Part shown: in pieces, positions 31,154-41,292 of the stretch
Numbering within the stretch: the first letter of the stretch is position 1
Layout: each line of letters starts with the position of its first letter
DNA from: Shinisaurus crocodilurus
Lineage: Eukaryota > Chordata > Lepidosauria > Squamata > Shinisauridae
DNA length: 64,000 nucleotides
Assembly: GCA_021292165.1 (NCBI GenBank)
Contig: CM037888.1
Location: 27,455,140 to 27,519,139 of the forward strand
Reading direction: 5' to 3'
Program-made: the position numbers and the translations under genes
The notes under the pieces: model-generated
Told to the model about the DNA's origin: nothing
Database searches by the model: none
What the model saw: only the letters and a program-made list of their open reading frames with translations

Positions 31154-31346
31154 GTGGCTGCACTCCACACAATTACTGTAATGTGTAGTTTGGCTCTAAA
31201 ACAGAGAATCCTCAGCACTGTTACCGAACTACAACTCCCAGAATTCTCTCTGGGAATCCATGTGGTTCAAAACATATATGTTTCTGGTGTTGATTTTCAT
31301 TATTTCTTCTAGAACTCCCCCACTGTATTAATCTGCTCAGTTACAT

Positions 31347-31477
31347 CAGTCTTCCCCAACCTGGTGCCTTCCAGATGTGTTGGAGTGCAACTCCCATCAT
31401 TCCTATCAAGACTAATGCTGGGGGTGATGGGAGTTGCAGTCCAACACATCTGGAGGGCGCCAAGTTGAGGAAGGCTG
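31347..31477. mobile_element. hAT-e foldback MITE
   Basis: 131 bp, inverted ends CAGTCTTCCCCAACCTGGTG and, from the right, CAGCCTTCCTCAACTTGGCG. The inner arms GTTGGAGTGCAACTCCCATC and GATGGGAGTTGCAGTCCAAC also pair. The expected 8-bp TSD is not preserved (AGTTACAT against GCCCAGAT). Confidence 0.8.
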
Positions 31478-31479
31478 GC

Positions 31480-31984
31480 CCAGATTGATAGTTTTAGAAA
31501 GTATGCAAAAAAAAAAAAGGTATTATCAATATCTTTAAAAAAACAAACAAACACCACAACAAACTATGTTGGGGCAAGTTACTGCCATGGAAAAAAAATC
31601 ATTTTAATTCAAATTCAACTCATCAGTTTCTGTTAGAAAGGTAAAACTGGGGTCAGGTTCGCCTAGTGCATCCTCGGAGCTGATGGAGACTCTAAAGTGA
31701 ACTCAATGTGAATCATGCAGAAGGTAATAACAAATTAATTCCATGCTAGCCTGAGGCTGTATAAGGCTGGATGGAATCCCTTCTAGGCAAGCTTTTGCTA
31801 CACAAAACATTGATTTATTTGAGGGTGATATTCAGCCTGACTCATGGAATTGAAAGCAGGTGAAAAGCCTTTTACCTTCTGTTGAGAAGTGAAAAACAGC
31901 ACCTTGTGCCCAACTATGTAGGCTCCAAATTCTGGGACACTGCACACCCTATTTCTAACCTTAAAGCCTCTTGAGGTCAGGTAC
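31480..31984. other. Unique sequence
   Basis: Nothing recognised beyond an A run at 31507-31518. Confidence 0.35.
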
Positions 31985-32190
31985 AGTATAATTTCTATAG
32001 CTCTGTGCACTTATGTGGGACGAAGAGAGGAGGAGGAGGAGGAGGAGGAGGAGGAGGAGGAGGAGGAGGAGGAGGAGGAGGAGAAGAAGAAGAAGAAGAA
32101 GAAGAAGAAGAAGAAGAAGAAGAAGAAGAAGAAGAAGAAGAAGATGCCAAGGACAGCCCCCTGTCCCAAAGAGCTTACAATGTAAGTTAC
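31985..32190 (-). mobile_element. LINE/SINE 3' tail with (GGA)n(GAA)n expansion
   Basis: The 3' flank CCCTGTCCCAAAGAGCTTAC matches the complement of an AGCTCTTTGGGGCAGGG tail motif also seen next to trinucleotide tracts at 39434 and 52219. The tract itself (32027-32144) is about 17 GGA then 22 GAA units. Its poly-Glu/poly-Arg reading frames are artefacts. Confidence 0.55.
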
Positions 32191-32315
32191 AGCAATGTGG
32201 AAGAGAAAACATGGAAGGAAGGAGGATCAGGAGTGCCAAGAATAAAAAGCAAAAGCAAATGCTATCATAGGTTATGTAATTAGGCCTTGTTTCAGGTGGA
32301 GAGAAGGTGCAAAGT

Positions 32316-32848
32316 CAGGGATGGGTTACCTGTGGCCCCCCAGATCTTGTTGAACTCTAACTCGCATCAGCTCTGACCATTGGCCATGCTGGCTGGGGCT
32401 AATGGGAGTTAGAGCCCAACAACATCTGGAGTGCCACTTAGGGATGTGTGTTCCATCCGTTCCATCTGTGTTTTTGCAGATTGTCAGGCACCTTTCATTC
32501 CATCGTCCGCTCATTGATGGAATCGGTTTTTCCCCCCCATTTCCCAAACTTGCGTTCGTTCACACTTGTGCCAATTGGGCCTTCCAAAAGTGTGAAAATC
32601 CTCCCAGAATGTGTATTTTATGCACACTTTTCAGTTGGTGTTTTGTTTTTTTTTTAAAAAAATAATTCTATGACTAAATTTGCATAAAATTCTGGAAAGT
32701 AAACAAAAACAAAAACCAGCCCGCAAGTCCACAGAATCCGTGAGACTCGGGAAAAGCTGATCTGCTGAGGGGCAGATTTCAGATGCACAGAAATCTGAAC
32801 TCATGTGAATCCATTGTGAATTTCTCTAGCCACAGTTGGTCCACCCTT
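32316..32848. mobile_element. hAT-e MITE split by a hAT-a copy
   Basis: Left part 32316-32438 starts CAGGGATGGGTTACCTGTGG and contains the folded CTCGCATCAGCTCTGACCA/TAATGGGAGTTAGAGCCC arms. The right end CACAGTTGGTCCACCCT lies after the insert at 32439-32829. Joining GGAGTGCCAC with AGTTGG restores the usual hAT-e end. Confidence 0.7.
32439..32829 (+). mobile_element. hAT-a element, copy 6, nested
   Basis: Starts TAGGGATGTGTGTTCCATCC and ends TGAATTTCTCTA. The target sequence GCCAC is repeated on both sides (GTGCCACT / GCCACAGT), an imperfect duplication. Hallmarks: GATTGTCAGGCACCTTTCAT, TTTGCATAAAATTCTGG, GTCCACAGAATCCGTGAG. Confidence 0.75.
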
Positions 32849-32944
32849 TAGCTAAGGGGCTAATTCAAAGACTTCCCTGGAATAAAGGTGGCTTTTCAGG
32901 TGGGATTTTAAGGAAGTGAGAGAGGTAGCACCACATAGGAGCTT

Positions 32945-33082
32945 CAGCCTTCCCCAACCTGATGCCATCCAGATGTTTTGTACTACAGTGCCCATCAGCC
33001 CCAGCCAGGATGGCCAATGATCAGGAGTGATGGGAGGTGGAGTCCAACAAAATTTGGAGCGAACCATGTTGGGGAAGGTTTG
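32945..33082. mobile_element. hAT-e foldback MITE
   Basis: Starts CAGCCTTCCCCAACCTGATG and ends CATGTTGGGGAAGGTTTG. CATAGGAG before it (offset by 3 bp) and CATAGGTG after it match at 7 of 8, and the host reads continuously as CACCACATAGGTGTTCTG without it. Confidence 0.75.
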
Positions 33083-34297
33083 CATAGGTGTTCTGGGAGG
33101 GAGTTCCAGGTACAAGAGGCAGCAAGGGAGATTAGGCTGGTGGTGGGGCAGATGGAGGAGCAAAGGGCAGGAACGACAAGATATAATGGGAAATAATAGA
33201 GAGAAGTGGCAGAGAAAGGCCATGGAGCAGCCATGGAACCTCCTGCTTCACCCATACTTCTTTTTTTATACCTCCCTGAATATACTGAAGAGGTTGCTAG
33301 CTTTTCAGCCAGCCACTGTAGATGTGCCTTGAACAGCAACTTCATGAGCAAGCCTCAACAGGTATTAACGCAGCCTAACCTAGTACCTCAGAGTTGTTGT
33401 AAGGATAAAATGGGGTGGGGTGTGGAACCATGTATGCCCCCTGTGCTGCTTGCAGGAAGGGTGTGATAAAAAAAAAAAAGTCAGATATAATAATTTTAAA
33501 AGTATCCTCATTCTTTGAAAAGCTTCACCCGTGCTCTTAAAGACATGAGAGCAGGCTGGACCAGATTTTTCGAGTCAGTTGGCAATACGGAACAAGGAGG
33601 TCTTTTCAAAATCGGTCTCTGGGGAAAAATAATAATAATCTGATCTCTTTTTGAACCACTGAAATGTTGGTCTGAAAAGACAAGGGTTGCACAAATTGTT
33701 TCTATGTTTGATGTGTGATGATGCTATAACACTGTGTTAGATGGAACAAAGAAAAGGTTTGCTCATAGGAACACTGGTGGAAAAATAAAATGGTGGTAAA
33801 CAACGTCAAAGTGAATTAACTCTCTCATAGATGCATAAATACATCTCAGTCCCCATCTGTACCTCTATTAAGAACAAGTATTAAATCCTTATAAATATTT
33901 CTTATGATTCCCCCACCCCCACCCCAAAGCCATAGAGATTAGGGAAGTAAAAACAGAAACAAAAAACACCAACGCATGTTCTCATATCTCAGCTAATTGC
34001 CTGAAGGGACCATCCACTTCCCCCATGTAGAAGCCTGACTGAGTGCATTGTGGGTAGTGCGGCTTGCCGTCCACTGGAGTGTCAGGGCTTTCGCCATTGC
34101 TGAAGGCAAAAGAGCAGAACTTGATGAACCAGTGGACTGATTCAGGCTGGCAATTCTTCTCCACGTATTTTCAGATTTCTCATTCCCACAAAATTAAACA
34201 AACCTTGGTCTGCATATGTTACAGCTTCGCCTCGCTGTGAAGATCATATCTGCATATTTTTATAGGCTGAAAAATATGCAGCATTTCTTGACTCATT

Positions 34298-34301
<4 letters not shown>
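33083..34301. other. Unique sequence with one SINE tail
   Basis: 33369-33475 (CTCAGAGTTGTTGTAAGGAT, AAAATGGGGTGGGG) is a decayed 3' part of the MIR-like SINE in forward orientation. Otherwise nothing is recognised. Confidence 0.4.
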
Positions 34302-34340
<39 letters not shown>

Positions 34341-34719
34341 TGGTTTAGAAGGGCAACTGTGATTTTTGCCACTACAATTAGGTCACTTCATTTATAATGC
34401 TTCTGGGCGCCGCCCGCCACCCCTCCCTCCTGCTGCTTGCTGCCTCTTATTGGCACGCAGGCTAAAAGGGGAAGGTTAGAGGGTAAACATCTGTGTTGTA
34501 AGAAATCTGGTACTTTCCTCCACCTCCTTCTCCCTGCCCTTTGGCTTATTAAGGTCCTTGGAAAATCCCAACCCGCAGCTTCCAGACCTGATGCTGCTGG
34601 AAGAGCGAGTGAGCGAGAGAGAGAGAGAGACAGAGAGAGAGCGAGGTGAAAAGCCGCACAACAGCAAAACAACAAGGAGACTCTGGATCGGTTATGGATG
34701 CAGTCAGTCTTAAGTAAAA

Positions 34720-34760
<41 letters not shown>

Positions 34761-34810
34761 CCTATCATTTATATGTATGTGTGTGTGTACACACATCACC
34801 ACATACACAC

Positions 34811-34842
<32 letters not shown>

Positions 34843-35023
34843 CAACATTAGAAGCAAGGAATTTGCAATCTTGGAAATGGAAATTCCCCATTTTTTGGCA
34901 AATCCTTTGCTCAATGAAATAAAAAAAGATACACATTCTTCTTCTTCTTCTTCTTCTTCTTCTTCTTCTCTTCTTCTTCTTCTTCTTCTTCTTCTTCTTC
35001 TTCTTCTTCTTCTTCTTCTTCTT
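34302..35023. repeat. Cluster of five microsatellites
   Basis: (AC)n at 34302-34336, (GA)n at 34612-34642, (CTAT)n at 34721-34761, a mixed GT/CAC/CCA/CAA tract at 34780-34848, and (CTT)n at 34936-35023. The intervening DNA is unique. Confidence 0.9.
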
Positions 35024-35938
35024 GTTGCTTGCATGATAGTTCTCAAAACCAGTTTGTTCTTTTTCCAAAGTTCCTGACACCAAACCATGAAAATGCCACA
35101 CTGGTGGAATTCCATCCCATCCCCTCTCACTCTTGAAATGTCGGGTGGCATTGCCAAGAAGCAAAGCAGTGTGGTGTGTGACGTAGCAAGGGGGCACCTC
35201 TGGACATGCCCAGTAAAGGATGAACTGCCAAACTGGCTCTGGTCCTCAGATCATCCCACCTCAGAGCAGTGGGCAGTAGGACCCTGAGGAGGTCAACAGG
35301 AAACTGGCTAAAGCAAAAAGAAGCCAGTGGTGATGCCATCACAAAGCAACGCCTGGATGAGGGAGGAAAGGGGAGCTCCTTCCTGGCTATGATTTGGAGT
35401 GGTAGTTGTGAGTTTGCCTCCATCTCCCAGGCTTTTTATAAGTGCTCTGCAACCAAGAGATCTCCAGGTTGCAGCTCCTATTTCAGGGCCATTATCCATT
35501 ATCCCTCTAGCAACTACTTTGTTCTCCTCCTCGATTAGTCAAAAAGGTGATGCCACCTAATCAAGAATGTTATAGTGAATGGTTTGATGTCACAACACTA
35601 TTGGATACAACGGTTCGATGTCACAACACAACTGAATTTGGCACCATGAGGTCATTGAGGACAAATGAAGGCAACTGAGAGCGAGGGAAATGCTTCTCGG
35701 GCCATTCACATGGGTGAACCCACCCGATCAGGAATGATGCAGTGAATGGGATGACGTGATGATTCTACACTGGCACAGTATCTATACAAAGGGCAAATGA
35801 AGGCATTTGAACATGAAGGCAGATGAAGGCACTGAAGAGGCACACATTGTTGCAAGGAGTTCCAAATAATTGTGCAAAAGGAGAGGCATCATATTGGTAC
35901 TGCAGAAAATGTTCACAGTACTTTCACTTCATCTCTAG

Positions 35939-35987
<49 letters not shown>

Positions 35988-36805
35988 CACAAAGCTCAGT
36001 TTATGTAAGCAAGCATTGATAATATGTTTGCTATCAGACTGGGTGACATCTTATTCCTTTACATTTGCACCTCTTGGCACAGACTGAGGGGGAAAAGAAA
36101 AAGCTCTCCTCTCTCTGAGAGGCCTAGTTAAGATGTATCTTGCTGTTTTGCCATATCTTTAGTATGCAGGGAGCAGAGAGATGGAGATAAAAGGAGAAAT
36201 GTCTATCTTTGAGTTCTCGGCAATACAGAATAAGTTATCAACCTACTAACATGCATGTCTGAATAGAGTCCTTTGGCAGCCGGGAGATGTTATCTCTCCT
36301 GACATGCGAATTCCTCCCTCATGTCAATCCATGAAAGTACTAAAGAATAAATTCTCTAGTAAAACGAATGTGGCACACCACTGGGATTTGGAGAGCAACA
36401 TATTTTCCCCTAGCTTCGTCTTTCTTTTCCTCCTTTAAAAATGCTCCAACTGAACCCTTGATATCCATATAAATTAGTTGCTTGAAAAATCCATGGCTCC
36501 AATCTCACCGTGGAGAGGGTGCTGAATTTCTCCAAGGCCTGAGTTTGTCGCCTCCCCCTCCCTTCTCTCCCCCCCACAATCTTCAGCTAGCCAATGGGCC
36601 TTCATTTCCAACTCCCATGCTAAACAGCCCAAAGGCTTTGCAGCTGTGCCAAACCAAGAAGCAGAGATACCAGTTGTATTCTCGAACTGTTGAGCCTCAA
36701 GGTTCATATATGAGTTGCCGAAACAACAGCAACAACATAATTATATTGAACAACCATAAGAGGCACATGACTGTGGGCCAAAATAGACATTACTTTAAAT
36801 CTGTG
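35024..36805. other. Unique sequence with (CA)n
   Basis: (CA)n lies at 35941-35984. CACTGGTGATGTC-like motifs near 35570-35640 (GTTTGATGTCACAACAC and GTTCGATGTCACAACAC) form a 41-bp-spaced direct repeat. No gene is recognised. Confidence 0.4.
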
Positions 36806-36813
36806 TCTAGAAG

Positions 36814-37170
36814 CAGGTGCGCAGGTGCGCAGGTGCGCAGGTGCTGCAGAACCTTTTTCAGCCCAAGGGCCAAAGTCCATTTTGGATAGGTTTTTTTGGG
36901 GCTACATACCAGTCAAGTTTGGGGGTGAAGGCTAAAGGGGGGCAGAGACAAAGGGGGTGGACCCAAAATAGCAGCATATTAGTGTAAAGCTCTTTCTGCT
37001 AGTAACTAAGCCCTTAGGAGAGGCATTTCAACCTGGTAGAATTGGGGGGGGGGGAACTGCACAAAAGCTGGGAAACCTCCAAATGATTGTTGTTTGTGGG
37101 GAAAGGAAGTGTGATTGGGATCCCAGAATGGCCAGATTGGGGACCTAGGCCTGAGGTTCTGCCCCTCTGC
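36814..37170 (+). mobile_element. hAT-c element, copy with amplified terminal octamer
   Basis: 357 bp flanked by TCTAGAAG (36806-36813) and TCTAGAAA (37171-37178). The terminal unit CAGGTGCG is repeated three times before CAGGTGCTGCAGAACC. The right end read inward is GCAGAGGGGCAGAACCTC. Interior blocks GAGAGGCATTTCAACC and GCACAAAAGCTGGGAAACC match the other hAT-c copies. Confidence 0.75.
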
Positions 37171-38110
37171 TCTAGAAAAAATGCATGGCACTTGATCCAG
37201 ATCTTAATAGCCCCCCCATGCTAGGGTTCCAATCCATATGTGGGGGGGAAATACAAATGGGGGGGAAAGACATAGCTGCTAGAAACAGATTTAAAGCAAT
37301 GTCTGTTTTGGCCTTGTGAGTGTGCTATTGCGACTGAGGGCACAATCCTATGTGCCCCTGACCTTCTGACAGAAGAGCATTTCGTCCTGCCTGCTCCGAT
37401 CTGTTTAAGTTAGTCTTCTCTGTATTTGCCAGAGCAAGCGTTGGGGGAGGCGGAGGACCTGGGGGAGGGGGGACAGGCATGGTCTACAGCTGAGTTTCTC
37501 TTCTATCCCTCTGAACTCTAAACTTCTACTCGCTCTTTTTCCTCCTTCCCGGAGTCATTCAGAGGTTGCCAAATGGCCAAAGCCCCTCCAGAGCAACCAT
37601 GAAGAAACCCTCCCCTGATCAACCCACTCCAGATGTTGATGTAAAGGCAGCCAGTGGCAGCGGCACTCCGCTCTATCACTGACCTTGTTTGGGGGGGAGG
37701 ACATAAGATTGGCCATAAAAGCCCCTGTGACCTCAGAAATCTCTTCCAAGGTTGCAGCGCCGCAGAGCACCCGCCTCCCCACCTCGTAGCCCGTGTGGTT
37801 CTTTCTGCCCCGGCAGGGAACCAAACATGGAAGACCATGTTTAGTTCCTCCACAGGGGGGGGGGCATTTCCGGGAGCGGAGAGGGGAGGAGCGAGGCATT
37901 GCTGGATTCTGAGGAATCCAGGCGGTGTCTCAGCTTCTCCTCCTGGTGAGGAGAGGAAAAACATCTAGAAGGCTGAAACCAGCCATCTAGATGTTTTTGA
38001 GGTTGAGGGGAGTGCCGCGGAAATCCTATCCACAGTGCTCCCTCGCACCCTCAATAGGATGCCCGTAGCCATAAGCCTCTGGGTTCGGTGGGTTACAGGC
38101 AGCCTCATCG
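37171..38110. other. Unclassified, partly G-rich sequence
   Basis: 37337-37360 (GAGGGCACAATCCTATGTG) resembles a Harbinger-like end, and AGGATGCCCGTAG near 38060 may be its partner. Two short inverted repeats lie at 37824-37850 (AAACATGG/CCATGTTT) and 37960-38000 (AACATCTAGA/TCTAGATGTT). No confident element or gene. Confidence 0.3.
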
Positions 38111-38255
38111 CAGGGCCGGTGCTACCATTAGGCCAACTAGGCAGCTGCCTAGGGCGCAAGGCTAAAAGGGGCGCCAGAAATGCCTTGAAAAAAAACACAG
38201 CGCTCTCAAGTGGGAAATAAATATCTGATCTTGCCTAGGGCACCAAACTGCCTTG
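38111..38255 (+). mobile_element. hAT-g short element
   Basis: Starts CAGGGCCGGTGCTACC, runs through GCCAACTAGGCAGCTGCC and ends CACCAAACTGCCTTG. Flanks CCTCATCG (38103-38110) and CCTCATTG (38256-38263) match at 7 of 8. It is 145 bp and shares both ends with the 633-bp element at 62832, but has lost the terminal ACCGGTCCTG segment. Confidence 0.85.
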
Positions 38256-38408
38256 CCTCATTGGATCACACTGTGAGAACTATTTTTGTTTGTTTGTTTT
38301 TTACTAGCACTTCAAGGCCTACCAACGGGAGCCAGGTGCAAAATACTGGCTCACGGAGCAGACAGGCACCTAAAATTAAGGAACAGGGTACCACTGTCCA
38401 GATGGCTC

Positions 38409-38439
<31 letters not shown>

Positions 38440-38462
38440 ATCTATCTATCATCTATCTATTC
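38409..38462. repeat. (CTAT)n microsatellite
   Basis: About 13 units with two interruptions. Confidence 0.95.
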
Positions 38463-38664
38463 ATATCTATAAGAAATGAGCTTTCCTGCAAAAAAAAAAA
38501 AATGCGCTCCTGGTTTCTCCCCAAGTTTTCTTCATTTCTGGATCCTAATTTGGAAGGCAAAGCCATTTTGTTATTGATCTTGTTATAAAATTGGGAGTCA
38601 GAATCCTTTGCAGATCTACTCCAAATCACCCAGAGATCTACCAGCAGTTCATGATCTGCCTTCT

Positions 38665-38870
38665 GCCCAGCACTGGTGTAGTAGATGGCCTACTGGACTA
38701 GGATTGGGGAGACCCAGGTTCAAATCCCCACTTGCCTATGAAATTGCAGCGTTGACCAGCTGCTATCTTTCAGTCTTATCTACCTGCCTATTTAGTTATT
38801 AGAAAGATCTACATCCTGCCCTTCCATGGCATTTGCAGCACTCCAGGTGGCTTACAACAGGTGCAGACAC
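38665..38870 (+). mobile_element. tRNA-SINE head and decayed reverse tail
   Basis: 38665-38750 has box-A-like CTGGTGTAGTAGATGGCC and box B GGTTCAAATCCCC. 38805-38870 (CTACATCCTGCCCTTCC, CCAGGTGGCTTACAAC) is a reverse SINE tail. They are probably separate insertions. Confidence 0.5.
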
Positions 38871-39433
38871 AGAGAAGGCCCTGCCATGCCTCAGCCACCT
38901 TCGGGATGAGAACAGCCTCCACAGCGGTTCTTGACAGGTCCTACCTCACAGGGCTGTGCTGCTTTAATTAGGGGATGGAGATGGGGTGGTCTCCTGTTGG
39001 ACTTTGGGGGAAAAGAGGTGGATGATGGAGGCAGCCATGTTTGTTTCTTCCTGCTGAAAGCAGAGTTGCTTGCGTGCTTTTAACGTCAAGAGGCAGGCAG
39101 GTGAGGGGAGCTGCCCTCTCCTCCCTGAATGCTCTTCTTCCAATCGATTGTCTTCCCTGCCCAGCTCACTTCTGGGATCAGAGCTGGACTGAACCAAAAG
39201 CAACAAAAGGGGGGAATGGAGTGCAAGGAAATAGGGCAGGGAAGAGCTCAGCTCCCTTCAGCTCCTCCTGCACCCCCTGCTTTATGCATGAATGGAGCAG
39301 AACTGTGAACAACCAACTTAGCTACCCTCTTCATGCCTAGCTTGTCCCCAAGGCTGATGGGTGCATCATTGCAGGAGAGGAGACAAGAAAACAAGTGCTG
39401 GTGCTCCTTCTGTCAATTAGTTAGCAAGCATTC

Positions 39434-39575
39434 CGTCGTCGTCGTCGTCGTCGTCGTCGTCATCGTCATCGTCTTCATCATCACATCATGGATTAATATA
39501 GCACCATCAATGTATAGAGTGCTTAAGATGAGCAAAATTGACAGGTAGGTCCTTGCTCCCAGTCTAAAATTTGTT
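39434..39575 (-). mobile_element. Repeat tail with (GTC)n(ATC)n
   Basis: The trinucleotide tract at 39434-39484 is followed by TATAGCACCATCAATGTATA, AGTGCTTAAGATG and TTGCTCCCAGTCTAAAATTT, the complement of a TTAGACTGGGAGC...ATTGATGGTGCTATA tail. The same layout occurs at 52219. Confidence 0.6.
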
Positions 39576-39585
39576 TGACTGTCTA

Positions 39586-39735
39586 TATAGATCATAGAAT
39601 CGTAGAGTTGGAAGGGGCCTATAAGGCCATCGAGTCCAACCCCCTGCTCAATGCTGGAGAACAGCTGTGGGCAGCCCAGGCAGCCACCCATCCAAGCACT
39701 GACCCAGCTCATACCTGCTCACTGTAGCTTCAGCA
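39586..39735 (-). mobile_element. 5S-CR1 SINE, diverged copy
   Basis: The CR1 tail (ATCATAGAATCGTAGAGTTG to CCCCCTGCTCAATGC) passes into a 5S-like segment at 39684-39733. In complement it keeps GAAGCT, AGCAGG and CTTGGATGGG in order but with gaps. Less certain than the copies at 12382 and 54076. Confidence 0.5.
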
Positions 39736-39803
39736 TGTGGCCCACATTATGTGCTCTCGACGCCACCTGCAGTGTAGCGGGCATATAAAGGAAAGTGCTA
39801 GGG

Positions 39804-39939
39804 CAGGGCTAGGCAGCAGAGTGCCCTCCAGATGTTTTGCTACTACAGCTTCTATAATCCTGGACCATTGGCCATGCTGGCTGGTGCTGAGGGGATTTGT
39901 AGTCCAAAGCATCTGGAGAGCACAGGTTACCTGCCCCTG
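39804..39939. mobile_element. hAT-e foldback MITE
   Basis: 136 bp starting CAGGGCTAGGCAGCAGAGTG and ending GGTTACCTGCCCCTG. Arms TGCCCTCCAGATGTTTTGC and GCATCTGGAGAGCACAGG pair. Flanks TGCTAGGG and CCCCAGGG match at 5 of 8. Confidence 0.7.
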
Positions 39940-40385
39940 CCCCAGGGGGGTCCACAGTGTTCCACCCTTAAAGGCAGCCTAGAAATAATTTCAGATAGAT
40001 TTTAGGTAGATAGCGACAAATACACACACATTATTTCAAAATGCACAAGGACTGGTTGCCCATCTCTCTAAAGGAGATATTCTGTCCCCATCACATTCCA
40101 TGAGACCAAAGGGACCATATCAATGTGCCCATCCACTACGGTCTTCTGATGAGGCCATTCTGCTGCACATCTCACTGCTTTCTGAGACATCGCTGCTGGG
40201 AACCCACGAGAGCACCGCTTCTGCAGTAGCACCCAAATGTGGATCTCCCTCCTCCTAGCCAATGTTCCCCCATTGTTGGACAATTTTTTTTCTCCAACAC
40301 AAGCTTTTGTTTTATATTCCACTTAATTGTTTGTGATTAATTTGCTGGTTCTTTGATGTATATATTTTAATCTATTATTATTATT

Positions 40386-40424
<39 letters not shown>

Positions 40425-41010
40425 TTGGTTTTAATTTGTAAGCCCACCTCAAATGCTTCCATTTTGGAAGCAGAAAGGTGGGGGTGAACGTTCTCTAATA
40501 AACGATAGATAAATGTATTGCATCATCCCAGTGTTCCATCCCACCCTAGCAGGACCAAGAAAGAAAAGAAAACCTAGCATGGGGCTATACAGACAAGATT
40601 TATTCTTCATGGCTGGGGTCACCAGGACAGGGAGCCTGTTTACTCTTCAACCCAATGGTGTCCCCAAGTGCAGCCATAAGGTTCCATTCATTCTTATGGC
40701 TTCCATTCATTCCTATGAGGAAAATTAAAGATCTGCACTTGAGGTCAAACAGTTGCAATGAAAGTTACCATGCTCTGCACCCGCACCCGCCGTGAAGAAG
40801 GATGGCCTGACCCTTACTGAGAGGGATCTGTAAGAGCGCGCAATGTGTCTCTGAGCAGAGCAAAGAAAAAATGCATCCACCACCAACCCAGGGGTCTTTG
40901 CCCATCCTCCTTCTGCACACACTATGTCAGAAAAGTAGGCAACCATTTAGCTACTCTATTTACGGTAATAAAGGGCTTTAGAGCAAAGATAAATGGTGAT
41001 TCATTAAAAT
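39940..41010. other. Unique sequence with trinucleotide tract
   Basis: 40372-40424 is (ATT)n(ATC)n. It is followed by TTGGTTTTAATTTGTAAGCC and a GGTGGGGGTGAACGTTCTCT, AATAAACG stretch that resembles an L2/SINE tail. Otherwise unrecognised. Confidence 0.4.
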
Positions 41011-41014
41011 GAGA

Positions 41015-41175
41015 GCCAGGGTGATGTAACTGGCGGAGGGACTGAGACTGGCGAGGCCAGGGTTCAAATCTCTGTTATGTTGTGAAGCTGATGGTCGATC
41101 TTGGGCTGGTTATGAGGATAGTATATAGGGAGGAGGAACCATGTATATCACCGAAAGTGGAGTGGTGTTTGGAGA
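41015..41175 (+). mobile_element. MIR-like tRNA SINE, decayed
   Basis: GAGCCAGGGTGATGTAACTG (head), GGTTCAAATCTCTG (box B), TCGATCTTGGGCTGGTTATG (core) and GGGAGGAGGAACCATGTATA (tail side) follow SINE order with many changes. Confidence 0.6.
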
Positions 41176-41236
41176 TCTCCTTTCCTATTAGTTACACTTG
41201 TCCAATAGAGGTTTGGTTATTGGCCAGTATACACAT

Positions 41237-41246
41237 GTGGTGGTGG

Positions 41247-41292
<46 letters not shown>
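41237..41292. repeat. (GTG)n(ATG)n microsatellite
   Basis: About 18 trinucleotide units. Confidence 0.95.

Larger units (their letters stand above)
30490..31340. other. Unique sequence with minisatellite and (TAA)n
   Basis: Includes (GGT)n at 30981-30999, a TAGAGTGTAGTC-type minisatellite at 31011-31084 and (TAA)n at 31118-31153. No gene. Confidence 0.45.

Noticed and set aside
32005..32283. Open frames encoding poly-Glu, poly-Arg or poly-Leu
   Set aside because: They are the six readings of the (GGA)n(GAA)n microsatellite at 32027-32144 and do not indicate a gene.
38665..38750. Possible tRNA gene
   Set aside because: Box A- and box B-like text is present but no cloverleaf with paired acceptor stem. 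It fits a tRNA-derived SINE head. The same holds for 14251 and 45492.
40372..40424. CRISPR-like or regulatory array
   Set aside because: It is a plain ATT/ATC trinucleotide microsatellite without spacers.
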